The notes: a model not told the origin generated them from the sequence alone. A stretch of DNA of 64,000 bases from Algoriphagus aestuariicola (GCF_017254835.1 NZ_JAFKCW010000003.1:186001-250000); one strand, 5' to 3'; positions 1 through 9,386 are shown, counted from the stretch's first letter. Numbers and translations are program-made.

Positions 1-811
1 CCAGCTTTCTCTTGGGAAATTCCCTGATGACTTCAAGGCTTTCCTCATAATGATCTATGGCCAGGACGGTTCCACCCCAGGTTCTGAAGTCCTTGGCCGT
101 AAACGGCATGCCTGCGATCTCCAGGAGATACTGGTTTACATCTTTGGATCCGACGCAGTGGTAGGCTCCGTCTTTCCCCTGGTATTTGAAAACTTCGTAG
201 CCCGGGAGTTCGGACATTTGCTTGATAAGCCTGATAAGCCTTTTACTCTCGACTTTTATCTTTCTGTCCTTACCGCTCTTTGCTTTGTAGCGGAGGTGCA
301 GTTTGCCATTCTCTTGGACGAGATGCTTTCTCCTTAGCGTAGTCAAGCCGTAGGTTTTGTTTTCGCGCTGATAGCATTTGTTACCGATACGGACGTAATA
401 TTCATCGAGCATCATCACAACTAGGGCTAGGATTTTCTCTCTTGGCCAGCCCCGCTTGCGTAGGTCCGATTCAAGTGCTTTTCGAATTTGGGGAAGTATT
501 TTCCCAAACTCAGCCATTTTTCCATATTTGGATTCTTGGCGGTAGCGGACATAGTCGGGATGGTAGAGGTATTGCTTGCGTCCCCTCTCGTCAAATCCGG
601 TAGCCTGCAAGTGTCCTTTGGGACTTTTGCAGACCCATACATTTTTCCACATCGGAGGAATCACGAGCTTCTGGATACGTTCCAAAACCCGCTTTTTGCC
701 GATTTTTTCACCTTTCTTATCCAAGTAGACAAAGGCCCTTCCTGACTTTTTGCGAAAGAACCCGGGATAACCCTCCCCGACATAGACTAGAGTTTCAGGA
801 CATTCAGACAT
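1..811 (-). CDS. DNA topoisomerase IB, N-terminal part (runs off the window)
   Basis: Type IB topoisomerase of the bacterial/poxvirus class, which relaxes supercoils through a 3'-phosphotyrosyl intermediate. About 270 residues are visible from the ATG at 811 (MSECPETLVYV). Family blocks seen: RIGN followed by ENKTYGLTTLRRKH (the strand-cleavage arginine region), then KAKSGKDRKIKV (the catalytic lysine hairpin), then FTAKDFRTWGGT near position 110. The active-site tyrosine should lie in the C-terminal part, which is outside the window, so activity cannot be judged. No stop occurs before the window edge. Confidence 0.88.
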   Translation of the reverse strand, partial: MSECPETLVYVGEGYPGFFRKKSGRAFVYLDKKGEKIGKKRVLERIQKLVIPPMWKNVWVCKSPKGHLQATGFDERGRKQYLYHPDYVRYRQESKYGKMAEFGKILPQIRKALESDLRKRGWPREKILALVVMMLDEYYVRIGNKCYQRENKTYGLTTLRRKHLVQENGKLHLRYKAKSGKDRKIKVESKRLIRLIKQMSELPGYEVFKYQGKDGAYHCVGSKDVNQYLLEIAGMPFTAKDFRTWGGTVLAIDHYEESLEVIREFPKRKL

Positions 812-895
812 CGAACAGTATGTTGTATCTCTCTGTGGAATTCAAAAAGTGTACACAGATGACTGCAACGATGGCTGCTGGTGGTTTGTCCACAC

Positions 896-1663
896 TCAGG
901 CCGCTTGGTTTTTGAGCGTCTTACGATAGAAAGGCTGTTTCTTCGCCAGGTAATCTGCCATTTCGATCCGGTAAAAATCATAGCCGATCACGATGAACAA
1001 AAAGAGGCAAACGATGTAGAACACGTTGTAGTTGATGGTCAGGTAGATGAGTCCAGCGCTCACGCCTCCGACGACATAGGAGACCATGATGGATAGCAGC
1101 AACCTCATCTTGTCCCGGAGCTCAGGCCGATCCCGATATTCTTTTTGGGTAAACATCGATGTGAGTATCCCCAAGTCGGTCGTCAGACCAGTAAGGTGGG
1201 TGGTCTTGACTGCAGCATTGGAAATGGTGGCTGTCAGTCCGTTTTGAAGTCCCATGGCAAAAAGCATAAGGCTGACCATGAGCTCGGTCTCCAGCAAAGT
1301 CTCCCTATAGTAAAATTGAGTATAAGTCCCAACCGTCAACAAGCATATAATCTCCAGGACGATGGGCAGGGAATGGGCGAGATAAGCGTTGGTTTTGTTA
1401 AAGTTGATGACGATCAGGTTGGCGGTGAAGTTGCCCAGAAAAAACAAGGATATCCATCCAAATACCACCAATACCTGATACCAATTTCCCTTGGAGATCT
1501 CCTCCGCCAGGATGGCAAAGTGGCCAGTGATATTGGAAGTGAAAGCGAAGAAAATGATCACCGAGATCACGTTCACCATGCCCGCCGAAAAGGCCGTCAG
1601 GACACCCAGCTGAATATTTTCGCGATTCGTTCTGTCTCTGTATCTCTTTATCATCGCCGTCAA
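896..1663 (-). CDS. YoaK family (DUF1275) membrane protein
   Basis: A 255-residue integral membrane protein with about six hydrophobic segments. The N-terminal block FSAGMVNVISVIIFF..TSNITGH and the later block AMGLQNGLTATISNAAVKTTHLTG..TDLG are typical of the YoaK/DUF1275 family, whose substrate is unknown. It overlaps the upstream gene by 4 bases (ATGA, 1660-1663), so the two are probably co-transcribed. Function beyond a membrane transporter-like protein cannot be assigned. Confidence 0.85.
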   Translation of the reverse strand: MTAMIKRYRDRTNRENIQLGVLTAFSAGMVNVISVIIFFAFTSNITGHFAILAEEISKGNWYQVLVVFGWISLFFLGNFTANLIVINFNKTNAYLAHSLPIVLEIICLLTVGTYTQFYYRETLLETELMVSLMLFAMGLQNGLTATISNAAVKTTHLTGLTTDLGILTSMFTQKEYRDRPELRDKMRLLLSIMVSYVVGGVSAGLIYLTINYNVFYIVCLFLFIVIGYDFYRIEMADYLAKKQPFYRKTLKNQAA

Positions 1664-2142
1664 GCGTTTATTCGTTCAAAAGTGATTTTTACTATTCCCC
1701 TGACCTGCATGTCGGTATTAAAATGCAGAACCATCCTAGTGGGAGTGAGCTCCTGAATTTTATAGTGTTCGGTCTGGCTGTCCGCCCCACTAATCTGCAG
1801 GATATTCCCGCGGCCCTTGAGTTTCCAGCGGGTTTCCCTGGCCAAGCTGTCTCCCAGCATCTGTAAAGTTTCGTCCGTTCCAAACTTCCAGACTTCAGCC
1901 TCGTGTACGATCAGGCTTTTGGCGATCTGGCTTTTGATATGGTCAGTAAGTCGTCCGATATGGTCGGCAAGTAGGTAGTCCGGCCCACGGTGTATCAGAC
2001 TGTCGACTTTCTCATATTCCCATGATACCTCTTTCCATTCCCCGACTATGCGGGACTCTGGCCCCTGCTGAAGGGAAAGCATGAAGAAATACATGCTAGA
2101 GACAGCCAAAAAGACCGTGGGATAGAGGAATCTGGCTTTCAT
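1660..2142 (-). CDS. Conserved hypothetical protein, membrane-anchored, lipocalin-like
   Basis: A 160-residue protein with one N-terminal hydrophobic segment (residues 6-25, YPTVFLAVSSMYFFMLSLQ), followed by a soluble part. The phrase RIVGEWKEVSWEYEKV and the later alternating strands (WKLKGRGNILQIS, TRMVLHFNTDMQVRGIVKITFERI) resemble the small lipocalin-like domains common in Bacteroidota; this is a resemblance only. The stop overlaps the start of the YoaK-type gene, which suggests translational coupling. Function unknown. Confidence 0.65.
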   Translation of the reverse strand: MKARFLYPTVFLAVSSMYFFMLSLQQGPESRIVGEWKEVSWEYEKVDSLIHRGPDYLLADHIGRLTDHIKSQIAKSLIVHEAEVWKFGTDETLQMLGDSLARETRWKLKGRGNILQISGADSQTEHYKIQELTPTRMVLHFNTDMQVRGIVKITFERINA

Positions 2143-2156
2143 ACCTCTCTACATTT

Positions 2157-2672
2157 TCAGCGGGCGATTTGCCCTTGTGTAAAAAAAAGCGCAGCCAAGG
2201 CATCCTCCCTCTCTTCGCTAGCGGAAGAGGAGAGCCCTTCCAGATCGATCCTAGTCAACGGAAGCTTGCTTTTGGAGAAAAAGGGAATTAGGTCAAAACT
2301 GGAGCGGGAAGTCAGCTTCAGTTTGTAATTGGCCGGTATGTAGGCTTCGTCGACATGGTTTGCATCCAGGTAGTTTTCGAAAGCGGACTGGTTGAATCCA
2401 CTGAAAAGGTCGATCGTCATCCTTTCGATTTTCTCGTCGAATTTCCCCAGTAGCAATTTGCAGCTTGCCTGAAACTCCGCATTTTCAAGTTCTTCCAGCT
2501 CTTTTGCTTTGGAATAAAAGAGCAGCTCAGTGATCGACGTGGGGGCCATGATGCCGTGTACCAAAATAATCCGCAGCTTTTCCTGCGATTGGTAGTTTTT
2601 CTGAAGTGCGATCTTGACGAGATTCAGCGATCTTACGGTGAAATCCGTCGGAATTAGTATAGTCTTTGCCAT
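2157..2672 (-). CDS. Universal stress protein-like / adenine-nucleotide hydrolase fold protein
   Basis: A 171-residue protein. The start MAKTILIPTDFTVRSLNLVKIAL is like the first strand and helix of UspA-fold proteins (ILIPTDF). A second strand (LRIILVHGIM) follows at the expected place, but the C-terminal ATP-binding motif G-2x-G-9x-G/S-T of classical Usp proteins is not evident. It lies 14 bases upstream of the lipocalin-like gene in the same direction and is likely in one transcript with it and the YoaK-type gene. Role unknown. Confidence 0.6.
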   Translation of the reverse strand: MAKTILIPTDFTVRSLNLVKIALQKNYQSQEKLRIILVHGIMAPTSITELLFYSKAKELEELENAEFQASCKLLLGKFDEKIERMTIDLFSGFNQSAFENYLDANHVDEAYIPANYKLKLTSRSSFDLIPFFSKSKLPLTRIDLEGLSSSASEEREDALAALFFTQGQIAR

Positions 2673-2782
2673 GCCTCCTTTGAAATTGATTTAACAGAAG
2701 TAAAAGTAGGCTCTGGCTATTAGAGCGGTCTAAGGATGGGATTAAGATTGGATTAGAATAAGGGTCCCAGATTAAAACGGCA

Positions 2783-4159
2783 TTAAAGTTGGAAATTCCC
2801 CCGCGGCAGCCTTATCTCCACCGTTGTTCCCTCGTTCAGCACAGAGCTTATTCTCAACTCACCGTCGTGTATGCGAATGATGTTCCGCGCAAGTGGCAAT
2901 CCGATTCCGTAGCCTTCGTGATTCTTGGTATTGGAAGCACGAAAATAAGGGTCAAAAATATATTCCATCTCATCGGGTGGGATGCCTATACCGCTGTCTT
3001 TCACGATGACGATGATCATGCCCTCCACCACGCCCAATGCGATATTGACGGGTTTTCCATCTGAGTATTTGCAGGCATTGAGCACGATATTGGAGAGGGC
3101 CAAATGCAGGAGCGGTTCGTTGCCCATGACCTTCAGTAGCAGCGGACTCTCCGGCAGCAGGCTAAAATCCAGACATATCTTGGTTTTGGTTTGGATTTTT
3201 TCCACGGTTTCCTTCACGTCCAAGATCAATTGGTCCATCCTCACCTTTCCAAACTTTTGTCGCTTCCCATCAAATCCCGTCTCGGCCAGCAGCAGCAAAG
3301 CCTGCGTTTTCCTTTGGAGCTTCTCCGCATCCTCCAAAATGGCCTTAATAGATTCGATGTACTCTTGGGGCTGCCGGAGCTTGGACAGGGTGACATCCGC
3401 TTCCCCGATGATAGCCGTGAGCGGGGTATTCAACTCGTGGGAAGCATTGCTGATGAAGTTTTTTTGAGTTTCAAAGGAGGTCTCCAGCCTGTTGAGCATA
3501 TCGTTGAAGGTCTGGCTGAGCTCCCGGATCGCATCATTGCTGCTGGGGACTTCCAGGCGCATATGGAGATTCTCCAATCCGATTTTCTTGGTTTTTTTGA
3601 TGATATTCTGGATCGGCTCGATGATTTTTCGGGAAAACATGACCGAAAACACCACGATCAAGAGAAATGCAATCGCCAGCGAAGTAAAAATGAGGTTTCT
3701 CAGATAAGCTAGGTGATGGGTAGCAAAGTAGTTTTCAGCGGAGAAAATCACCAAGTGCTCCCGACCATCAGGCGTTTGGTAGAGAGTGCCATAGACAAAA
3801 GTATTCTGCGAGTTGTAGGTAGCTATCCCTTCTGCCAAGACAGTCTTCAAAAAACTATCCGAATACAGCTCTAGCCTAGGATCGTCCAGCACGCCAGATT
3901 TGTCGACATTCTCGAGAATCAGGTGGGATTCGTTGGGCAGCACCTCCAAGTACTCTTGCCTCAGCTGTTGTACCACATTGTTTTCATTCGGATTTTCGAG
4001 CTCGATTTTCGCGGTGGCTATCGCACGTATTTCAAGTCTTTTGTAAAAATCAACAAAGGAAAAATGGGAGATGGAGTAGTAAATAAATCCACTGAACAGG
4101 AGAGTGTAGCCCAAAAAGGCGGTCAGCAGGATATAGACGATCTTGTTTTGGAGTTTCAT
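2783..4159 (-). CDS. Two-component sensor histidine kinase (OmpR-partner type)
   Basis: A 458-residue membrane kinase. Two transmembrane segments (about residues 8-30 and 154-175) flank a periplasmic sensor region of about 120 residues. A HAMP region follows (EPIQNIIKKTKKIG, 181-194). The H-box is SHELNTPLTA with phospho-acceptor H241, and the C-terminal ATPase domain has N, G1 (DSGIGIP) and G2 (GYGIGLPLA) boxes. It overlaps the response regulator gene by 4 bases, so they form one operon. The signal is unknown; membership in a CusS/ArlS-like class is inferred from the architecture only. Confidence 0.9.
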   Translation of the reverse strand: MKLQNKIVYILLTAFLGYTLLFSGFIYYSISHFSFVDFYKRLEIRAIATAKIELENPNENNVVQQLRQEYLEVLPNESHLILENVDKSGVLDDPRLELYSDSFLKTVLAEGIATYNSQNTFVYGTLYQTPDGREHLVIFSAENYFATHHLAYLRNLIFTSLAIAFLLIVVFSVMFSRKIIEPIQNIIKKTKKIGLENLHMRLEVPSSNDAIRELSQTFNDMLNRLETSFETQKNFISNASHELNTPLTAIIGEADVTLSKLRQPQEYIESIKAILEDAEKLQRKTQALLLLAETGFDGKRQKFGKVRMDQLILDVKETVEKIQTKTKICLDFSLLPESPLLLKVMGNEPLLHLALSNIVLNACKYSDGKPVNIALGVVEGMIIVIVKDSGIGIPPDEMEYIFDPYFRASNTKNHEGYGIGLPLARNIIRIHDGELRISSVLNEGTTVEIRLPRGNFQL

Positions 4160-4851
4160 TGCTCTTCCCTCAGTACGTAGCCCATTCCTATCACCGTGTG
4201 GATGAGCTTCTGCTCACCGTATTTATCCAACTTTTTCCGAATGTAATTGACGTACACATCTACCACGTTGGTTCCCATGTCAAAGTTGACCCCCCATACT
4301 TCATCCAATATCTCCACCCTAGACAACACTTTTCGGGGCGACTTCATAAACATCAGCAACAGCCTAAACTCCGTGGAAGTGAGCGACAGCTCGTTGCCGT
4401 TTCTAAAAACGGTCTTTTCTGAATTGTCCAAGGTGAGGTCGGAAAAAGCGTAAAACTCGCTGTCCGGCCGCCGAGAGTCATCGTTCTTTTCACTCCTCCG
4501 CAGTAGGGTCTTGATGCGGGCTAGCAATTCGATAAACTTGAAAGGTTTCACCAAATAGTCGTCAGCGCCGGATTCCAATCCAATGACGACATTCTCGCTG
4601 CTGCCCATGGCGGTCAAAAAAAGAATAGGAACGTCCTTGTCCCGCTGGCGGATCTGCCGACAGACCTCCAGTCCATTGAGGTTCGGCAGCATAATGTCAA
4701 GAATCAACAAATCAAAGACGCTACGGGTGGCGAGCTGTAGGCCTGTTGAGCCGTCCATCACCACTGTCACTTCAAATCCGTTCTCGCTCAGTCCTTTGTT
4801 GATAAAGCTGCACACCCGCGGATCATCTTCTACCAAAAGTATTTTTTTCAA
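4156..4851 (-). CDS. Response regulator, OmpR/PhoB family
   Basis: A 231-residue regulator. The receiver domain (1-115) has the acidic pair ED-D (9-11), phospho-acceptor D52 in LLILDIMLPNLNG, T/S at LFLTA and K in LVKPF. The winged helix DNA-binding domain has the typical end VHTVIGMGYVLREE. The best start appears to be TTG at 4851 (TTG AAA AAA ATA CTT), because the receiver motif begins at once and no in-frame ATG lies just upstream. It is co-transcribed with the kinase that follows. Target genes unknown. Confidence 0.9.
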   Translation of the reverse strand: MKKILLVEDDPRVCSFINKGLSENGFEVTVVMDGSTGLQLATRSVFDLLILDIMLPNLNGLEVCRQIRQRDKDVPILFLTAMGSSENVVIGLESGADDYLVKPFKFIELLARIKTLLRRSEKNDDSRRPDSEFYAFSDLTLDNSEKTVFRNGNELSLTSTEFRLLLMFMKSPRKVLSRVEILDEVWGVNFDMGTNVVDVYVNYIRKKLDKYGEQKLIHTVIGMGYVLREEQ

Positions 4852-5124
4852 TCTGGACTTGTTTGGTTATTGCCGTCATTTCTCCATTTGGGAAACTTGA
4901 TAACCGACAATAGGTTTTTAACAATACGCTTTAATTCCCATTTCGACTATGGAAGCCCCTTTTTGTTGGCCATCCCATAAGAATAACTGACGAATATCTG
5001 AGTTCGCGCCAGCCGAGGTAGTGGAAAATTGTCAAAAAAAGGGGAAAAACAAAAAACCAACCGTTTCCGACCGATTCCGCCGCATGGATACTGATTCTAT
5101 AGGCGTCTAGAGTAGTCGCATAAA

Positions 5125-5172
5125 AAAAGGACACCATTTCTAGTGTCCTTTGTAGTAGCGGGAACAGGACTC
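5125..5172 (-). pseudogene. 3' remnant of a tRNA gene (tRNA-fMet type) with its own terminator
   Basis: On the minus strand 5153-5172 read GAGTCCTGTTCCCGCTACTA, which matches the T-arm and acceptor 3' end of the intact initiator tRNA at 50925-50997 over 20 bases. The rest of the tRNA is absent. Directly after it comes a rho-independent terminator (stem AAGGACAC/GTGTCCTT followed by a T run). This terminator differs from the one behind the intact gene, so the remnant derives from another gene copy or another integration event. A possible attachment-site scar. Confidence 0.6.
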
Positions 5173-5214
5173 TCAAAAACAACTGTATTTCAGCACCTTA
5201 TACTAAAAAAAAAG

Positions 5215-5640
5215 GATAAAAAGGAGGACAGGTTCATTTTGCATCGAATTAATTTGAATCGTATTATTTTAAAAGTCTTTAAAATGTAGATTCAGACGTC
5301 TTAAAGCCACCTTTTGCATTTTTTATTTTTGAATGATCTTTTTTCTTTTTTGATGTGAAAAGCAGAAAATGCCCCGATTTTCCGGAACATTAACCACTTT
5401 TTGGACTTTTCTCATTCTTGAGGATTTTCAGTCTTTTTATGTTGAATCCATTTGAGTGTATTTCGCAGTTTTGAAATTGAAACAAACTGAAGGTTTTTCG
5501 ACGTTTTGGATCAAATTCATTTGAATGCCTAGAATCTCTTTTCAGCATCGTACCATTCTTACGGTGCGGGAGGTACGAGCTGTACGAAGAGTACGAATTC
5601 TGGATTGCTCTTTCTTTTTGCTGTTTGAACCTCTTTTATG
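5215..5640. repeat. Dispersed repeat family, copy A
   Basis: The roughly 660 bases between the tRNA remnant and the Fic promoter contain no convincing gene. They share ordered blocks with 18748-19110: GGACAGGTTCATTTTGC near 5228, AATTTGAATCGTAT, the block TGATCTTTTTTC..TTGATGTGAAAAGCAGAAAA at about 5333-5369, a CGTACG-type array at about 5557-5598, and a closing CTTTCTTTTTGCTGTTTG. The copies have diverged, so they are old or fast evolving. No transposase is encoded inside. Confidence 0.6.
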
Positions 5641-5797
5641 GAGAAGAAAAGCACCACCCGATTGTTTTGCTCTTGACCTATCAAATTGCGCACACGCTGT
5701 GTGCACAATCAAAAGTTAGTAATTATACACAGCTACAATTCTTAAAAACTACTCGACAAAAGCAGAGCAGTAGAGAATCGCCATTCTCTTCATAGAG

Positions 5798-5853
5798 TGA
5801 CGCGATTTAATTATCGCGTCAATTATAGTGACATAATTCTTTTTATTGCGTCA
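5798..5853. promoter_or_regulatory. Two dyad operators upstream of the Fic-like gene
   Basis: The first dyad is perfect: TGACGCGAT (5798-5806), 6-base spacer, ATCGCGTCA (5813-5821). The second, TGACATAAT (5829-5837) and ATTGCGTCA (5845-5853), is imperfect. The dyads are 31 bases apart, about three helical turns, so two dimers could bind one face. They end about 40 bases before the likely ATG of the following gene, whose N-terminus looks like a winged helix. Autorepression is a reasonable inference. Confidence 0.6.
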
Positions 5854-5893
5854 TTTTTATGCTATTATTGTCGCAATACAAATGGGATTGAAG

Positions 5894-7273
5894 ATGGAAA
5901 ATCGAGACGAGCTCCAATTGATTAAAGAAATAATTGCATCAACCTCTGATGGAATAGGAATAGAACAACTCCTTCGATTGCTCCCATTTCAAATTGAAAA
6001 GAGAGCGCTTCAAAGACGACTAAAAAGCCTCAGAGAAAAGAATCTGATTCTAAAAAAAGGTGAAGCTCGATCCACAAAGTATTATGCAAATGTCCCTGAA
6101 CAAACCCAGGATTCTCGAAAGATTATATCAGAAGAGGAGCTAAAATCGACCATTCCCCTTTCACATGAAGGCAAAGACGTTTGGGCCTTGGTCTCACGTC
6201 CTGTAGCACAACGAAAACCTGTCGGATACGAACGAAGTTTCTTGGAAAATTACCGTCCCAACATCGACAGCTTTCTCAGCAAAGAAGAAAAACAAAAACT
6301 GGCTGAATGGGGAAATACCAGGAATGGAGAACAACCGGCAGGGACCTATGCCAGAGAAATATTAAATCGCCTGCTGATCGACCTTTCTTGGAATTCAAGC
6401 AGACTGGAAGGCAACACCTATTCTTTATTGGATACAGAGCTGTTAATCCATAACGGGAAAACCCCCTCGAACAAATCCCCCATGGAAACCCAGATGATTC
6501 TCAATCACAAGGAGGCTATCGAGTTTTTGGTAGAATCCTCTGATGAGGTGGGCTTCAATCGCTACACTTTTCTTAATCTCCATGCACTGCTTTCAAACAA
6601 CCTGTTGCCAAATCCAGCTGCATCCGGCAGGCTTAGAACATTTGGCGTGGGCATCACCAATTCGGTATATACTCCGTTGGGAATTCCACAACTCATCGAA
6701 GAATCTTTTGACCTAATACTGGCGAAGGCAAGCCAAATCCAAAATCCATTTGAGCAGGCTTTTTTTGTATTGGTTCAGCTTCCCTATCTCCAACCATTTG
6801 ATGATGTCAATAAGCGCGTATCCAGATTGGCTGCCAATATTCCGTTAAATAGACATAACCTTGCCCCTCTTTCATTTATAGATGTACCGGAAGAAAGCTA
6901 TATCAAAGGAATACTTGGCATTTATGAATTAAACCGCATCGAATTATTCAAGGATGTTTTTTTGTGGGCCTATGAGCGGTCAGCATTAAGGTATGCAGCC
7001 ATTCGCCAATCTCTTGGGGAGCCAGATCCTTTCCGAATGAAATACCGAGAAGAAATACGTGGGATCGTCAGCCTAATCGTCAGCAATGCAATGGATAAAG
7101 AAGCTGCATCCCAAGCAATAAAATCTGAAGTCAAAAAATTGGCTGAACCAGATAGATCCAGATTCTCTGAAGTAGTAGAAACTGAACTTCTTGGACTTCA
7201 TGAAGGAAATTTTGCCCGCTATCGAATCAGACCTTCCGAGTTTACTGCCTGGAAAAAGCGGTGGGATTCCTAG
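5894..7273 (+). CDS. Fic/DOC domain protein with N-terminal HTH and degenerate active site
   Basis: With the ATG at 5894 the protein has 459 residues (an in-frame ATG at 5882 and TTG at 5846 are alternatives). Residues 1-70 look like a winged helix (KRALQRRLKSLREKNLILKKGEARSTKYY). A class II inhibitory motif SSRLEGN (SxxxEG/N) precedes the Fic core. The core motif, normally HPFxxGNGR, reads QPFDDVNKR, so the catalytic His is Gln (codon CAA at 6791), while the phosphate-binding D, N and R are kept. AMPylation activity is therefore doubtful. The paired dyads upstream suggest that it regulates its own expression. It sits alone between repeat-rich spacers, as in mobile or defence-type cargo. Confidence 0.85.
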   Translation: MENRDELQLIKEIIASTSDGIGIEQLLRLLPFQIEKRALQRRLKSLREKNLILKKGEARSTKYYANVPEQTQDSRKIISEEELKSTIPLSHEGKDVWALVSRPVAQRKPVGYERSFLENYRPNIDSFLSKEEKQKLAEWGNTRNGEQPAGTYAREILNRLLIDLSWNSSRLEGNTYSLLDTELLIHNGKTPSNKSPMETQMILNHKEAIEFLVESSDEVGFNRYTFLNLHALLSNNLLPNPAASGRLRTFGVGITNSVYTPLGIPQLIEESFDLILAKASQIQNPFEQAFFVLVQLPYLQPFDDVNKRVSRLAANIPLNRHNLAPLSFIDVPEESYIKGILGIYELNRIELFKDVFLWAYERSALRYAAIRQSLGEPDPFRMKYREEIRGIVSLIVSNAMDKEAASQAIKSEVKKLAEPDRSRFSEVVETELLGLHEGNFARYRIRPSEFTAWKKRWDS

Positions 7274-8050
7274 TTAGAAATCAAAATAATGCAAACCATA
7301 TTAATACTCCCGCAAACTGCTTAATTCTTGGTTTCACAAAGCTCTAAAACCTTGAAAAAAGAAAAAGGGGACGAATTGGGGGACAGGTTCATTTTGTGAA
7401 TCAAGAAGTTTGATGAATGGTACCTCTCTCTTTCACTCAGACATATCGATCCTTCTCAAAAAAACGACTCCTACTGGCAAATGGGCTATTCCGGCGGAAA
7501 AAACCGGATAGCGGAAATCTCCAAGGCATGCTCCTCAACCGATCCGCTAACCACTTCGGTATGACGGCCACTAGCCTCCAGCTACCGCAAGAAAGCCAAG
7601 TCCCTGAAAAACTGGAAGCCTTCAATCGGACGTTGGCCAGATGCCCAGATACAGAAAGCAATTCCCCTGCACAGCTTGACGAAACCAAAGGCCCCCTATC
7701 ACAACCTACGATGCCCAAAGACCTGGACCGTCCGGAACGGTGATGCAACCAATACCGCGCAAGAATTCAGCTCCCAATCCGGGTTCTGAGCGAATTGCAG
7801 GACACTTGCAACTGCTTTCGAACCCAAACAATCAAACTGATCATGGGCCTTGTTCCAATCTCTTTGGACATTGACTGAAGGGCCGGTAATTCAGGTGAAA
7901 AATCTAAGCAGGTTCTGAGCTAGTCTTAAAATCTGTTGTACCCATTTCATAGAGACATTAAACTAAAACAAAGCTTTATTCTTTCGTGATCCTTTTGTGA
8001 TAGTGTCAGCCGAGCTTCGGCCTATCCAAAACAACAAAAACCTAACTATC
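7274..8050. other. Intergenic region without a recognisable gene
   Basis: About 780 bases. Near 7367-7396 it holds a GGGGACGAATTGGGGGACAG stretch followed by GTTCATTTTG, the same motif that opens repeat copies A and C. Open frames exist (7417-7743 plus and 7437-7748 minus), but they overlap on both strands and show no family motif; they are treated as non-coding or as decayed sequence. The last 100 bases probably hold the promoter of the DM13 lipoprotein gene. Confidence 0.4.
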
Positions 8051-8497
8051 ATGAAAAAAGTACTTCTCTTCTACGTAGCCTTTTTAGTCCTGGCATCCTG
8101 CTCAGATGATGCAGACCCGGTGATCATCGATCCCACCAAACCCAACGGTGCCTTTTCTGCACAACGAACTGGGACCTTCGTAGATCAAAACGGTGCGGGA
8201 TCCACTGGTATGGCCAGCTTAGGCGTGGACACACAAGGCAAAGAGTTTTTGGCGTTTAGTTCCAACTTCAACACCGCCTTGGCTACAGGTACTGTTACTG
8301 TATTTCTATCTACGTCAGCTACCTTTATGGCAGACCCAGCCAATGGAAACCCAAACTTATTGCCATTAGGCCCGGTCAGGTCTGCAGGTGAAAACTACTT
8401 CGTTATTCCCAACGGTTCATCTACCGCCAAATATACCCACGTAATACTCTGGTGCGGATCTGTGGGAATACCTTTTGGCAATGCCAGTCTCCAATAA
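8051..8497 (+). CDS. DM13 domain lipoprotein (first copy)
   Basis: A 148-residue secreted lipoprotein. The ATG at 8051 gives a signal peptide MKKVLLFYVAFLVLASC with lipobox LASC. The mature part has the DM13 pattern: a GTF/GxxxS start, FSSNFNTALATGTVTVFLS, and the conserved end THVILWCGSVGIPFGNASL with the single Trp-Cys. DM13 has been proposed to bind a redox cofactor through the conserved Cys; the role here is unknown. The next gene starts one base after the stop, so this opens a four-gene operon with the outer-membrane protein, the Crp-type regulator and a second DM13 protein. Confidence 0.8.
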   Translation: MKKVLLFYVAFLVLASCSDDADPVIIDPTKPNGAFSAQRTGTFVDQNGAGSTGMASLGVDTQGKEFLAFSSNFNTALATGTVTVFLSTSATFMADPANGNPNLLPLGPVRSAGENYFVIPNGSSTAKYTHVILWCGSVGIPFGNASLQ

Positions 8498-8498
8498 C

Positions 8499-9386
8499 AT
8501 GCTCAAAACCGTCCTAACAGTCTTATACACGTTTTTACTTGGACTTGGGTGTTGTTTTACCACGTTACCCCTACTAGCCCAAAGTGGTTGGACGAAAGTC
8601 AAAACCGAAGGATTTTACCAACTTGGGTACAACCATTTTTCTTCAGATGCCTATTTTACTTTGGATGGGGAAGAATTGAAGACCAATGACTTCACCCAAA
8701 ACTCTTTGGTTTTCTACGGAGAGTATGGAGTGACCGATAAATTTACCGTGATTGCCAATTGGCCTTTACAGGTTTGGAATGGATTTTCCTCGACCGAAAC
8801 CGTTAGTGGTTTGGGCGACTTGAGGCTTGAACTGAAGCATGCGCTACTGAAAAAACACCTCCCTTTATCCATAGCAATCGCGCCTGAAATTCCCATTGGA
8901 AAGGCCAATAACTTTGCCCAAAGCAAATTGAACGACTTCGAATCCATCAATCTACCCTCCGGGGATGGTGAGTTCAATATTTGGACCACGCTGGCCACTT
9001 CATTTTCACTTCCCAATGCTCCCCTGTATGTAAATCTCTTTGGCACCTACAACTTTCGAACACAGTACGATGGGATTTCCTTTTCGGATCAAATCGGCCT
9101 TGGAATCGAACTTGGATATAAAATTGCAGACTTGGTTTGGGTAAATTCCCGGATTAATGCCCTGACCTCGGTAGATGACATCGAAGTCATCACCGATTTT
9201 GTGAGAGGGGACGGAACAGAATACACTAGCTACAGTTTTGGAGCTGCGGTACCCGTCTACCGAAATATCCACCTTTCGCTCAATTATCGAAATTATGCAG
9301 ACTTCATTTTTGAGCGGAGAAACATCTATTCCGCCGGAACCTTTTCCTTCGGGGTCTATTATGTACGGAAAATTGAGAAACCATGA
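8499..9386 (+). CDS. Outer-membrane beta-barrel protein, function unknown
   Basis: The ATG at 8499 gives a signal peptide (MLKTVLTVLYTFLLGLGCCFTTLPLLAQ); the frame can be extended to 8475, but that adds residues before the signal. The mature protein (about 265 residues) is built of alternating amphipathic strands ending in aromatic residues and closes with FSFGVYYVRK, as expected of an outer-membrane barrel. It follows the DM13 gene by one base and overlaps the Crp-type gene by 4 bases (9383-9386). The substrate cannot be inferred. Confidence 0.75.
   Translation: MLKTVLTVLYTFLLGLGCCFTTLPLLAQSGWTKVKTEGFYQLGYNHFSSDAYFTLDGEELKTNDFTQNSLVFYGEYGVTDKFTVIANWPLQVWNGFSSTETVSGLGDLRLELKHALLKKHLPLSIAIAPEIPIGKANNFAQSKLNDFESINLPSGDGEFNIWTTLATSFSLPNAPLYVNLFGTYNFRTQYDGISFSDQIGLGIELGYKIADLVWVNSRINALTSVDDIEVITDFVRGDGTEYTSYSFGAAVPVYRNIHLSLNYRNYADFIFERRNIYSAGTFSFGVYYVRKIEKP

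Noticed and set aside
4931-5182. An 83-codon minus-strand frame over the tRNA remnant at 5153
   Set aside because: It runs through a hairpin terminator and a tRNA end; no motif.
7417-7748. Overlapping frames on both strands after the Fic gene
   Set aside because: Neither has a recognisable domain or a good start context; the composition suggests decayed or non-coding DNA.
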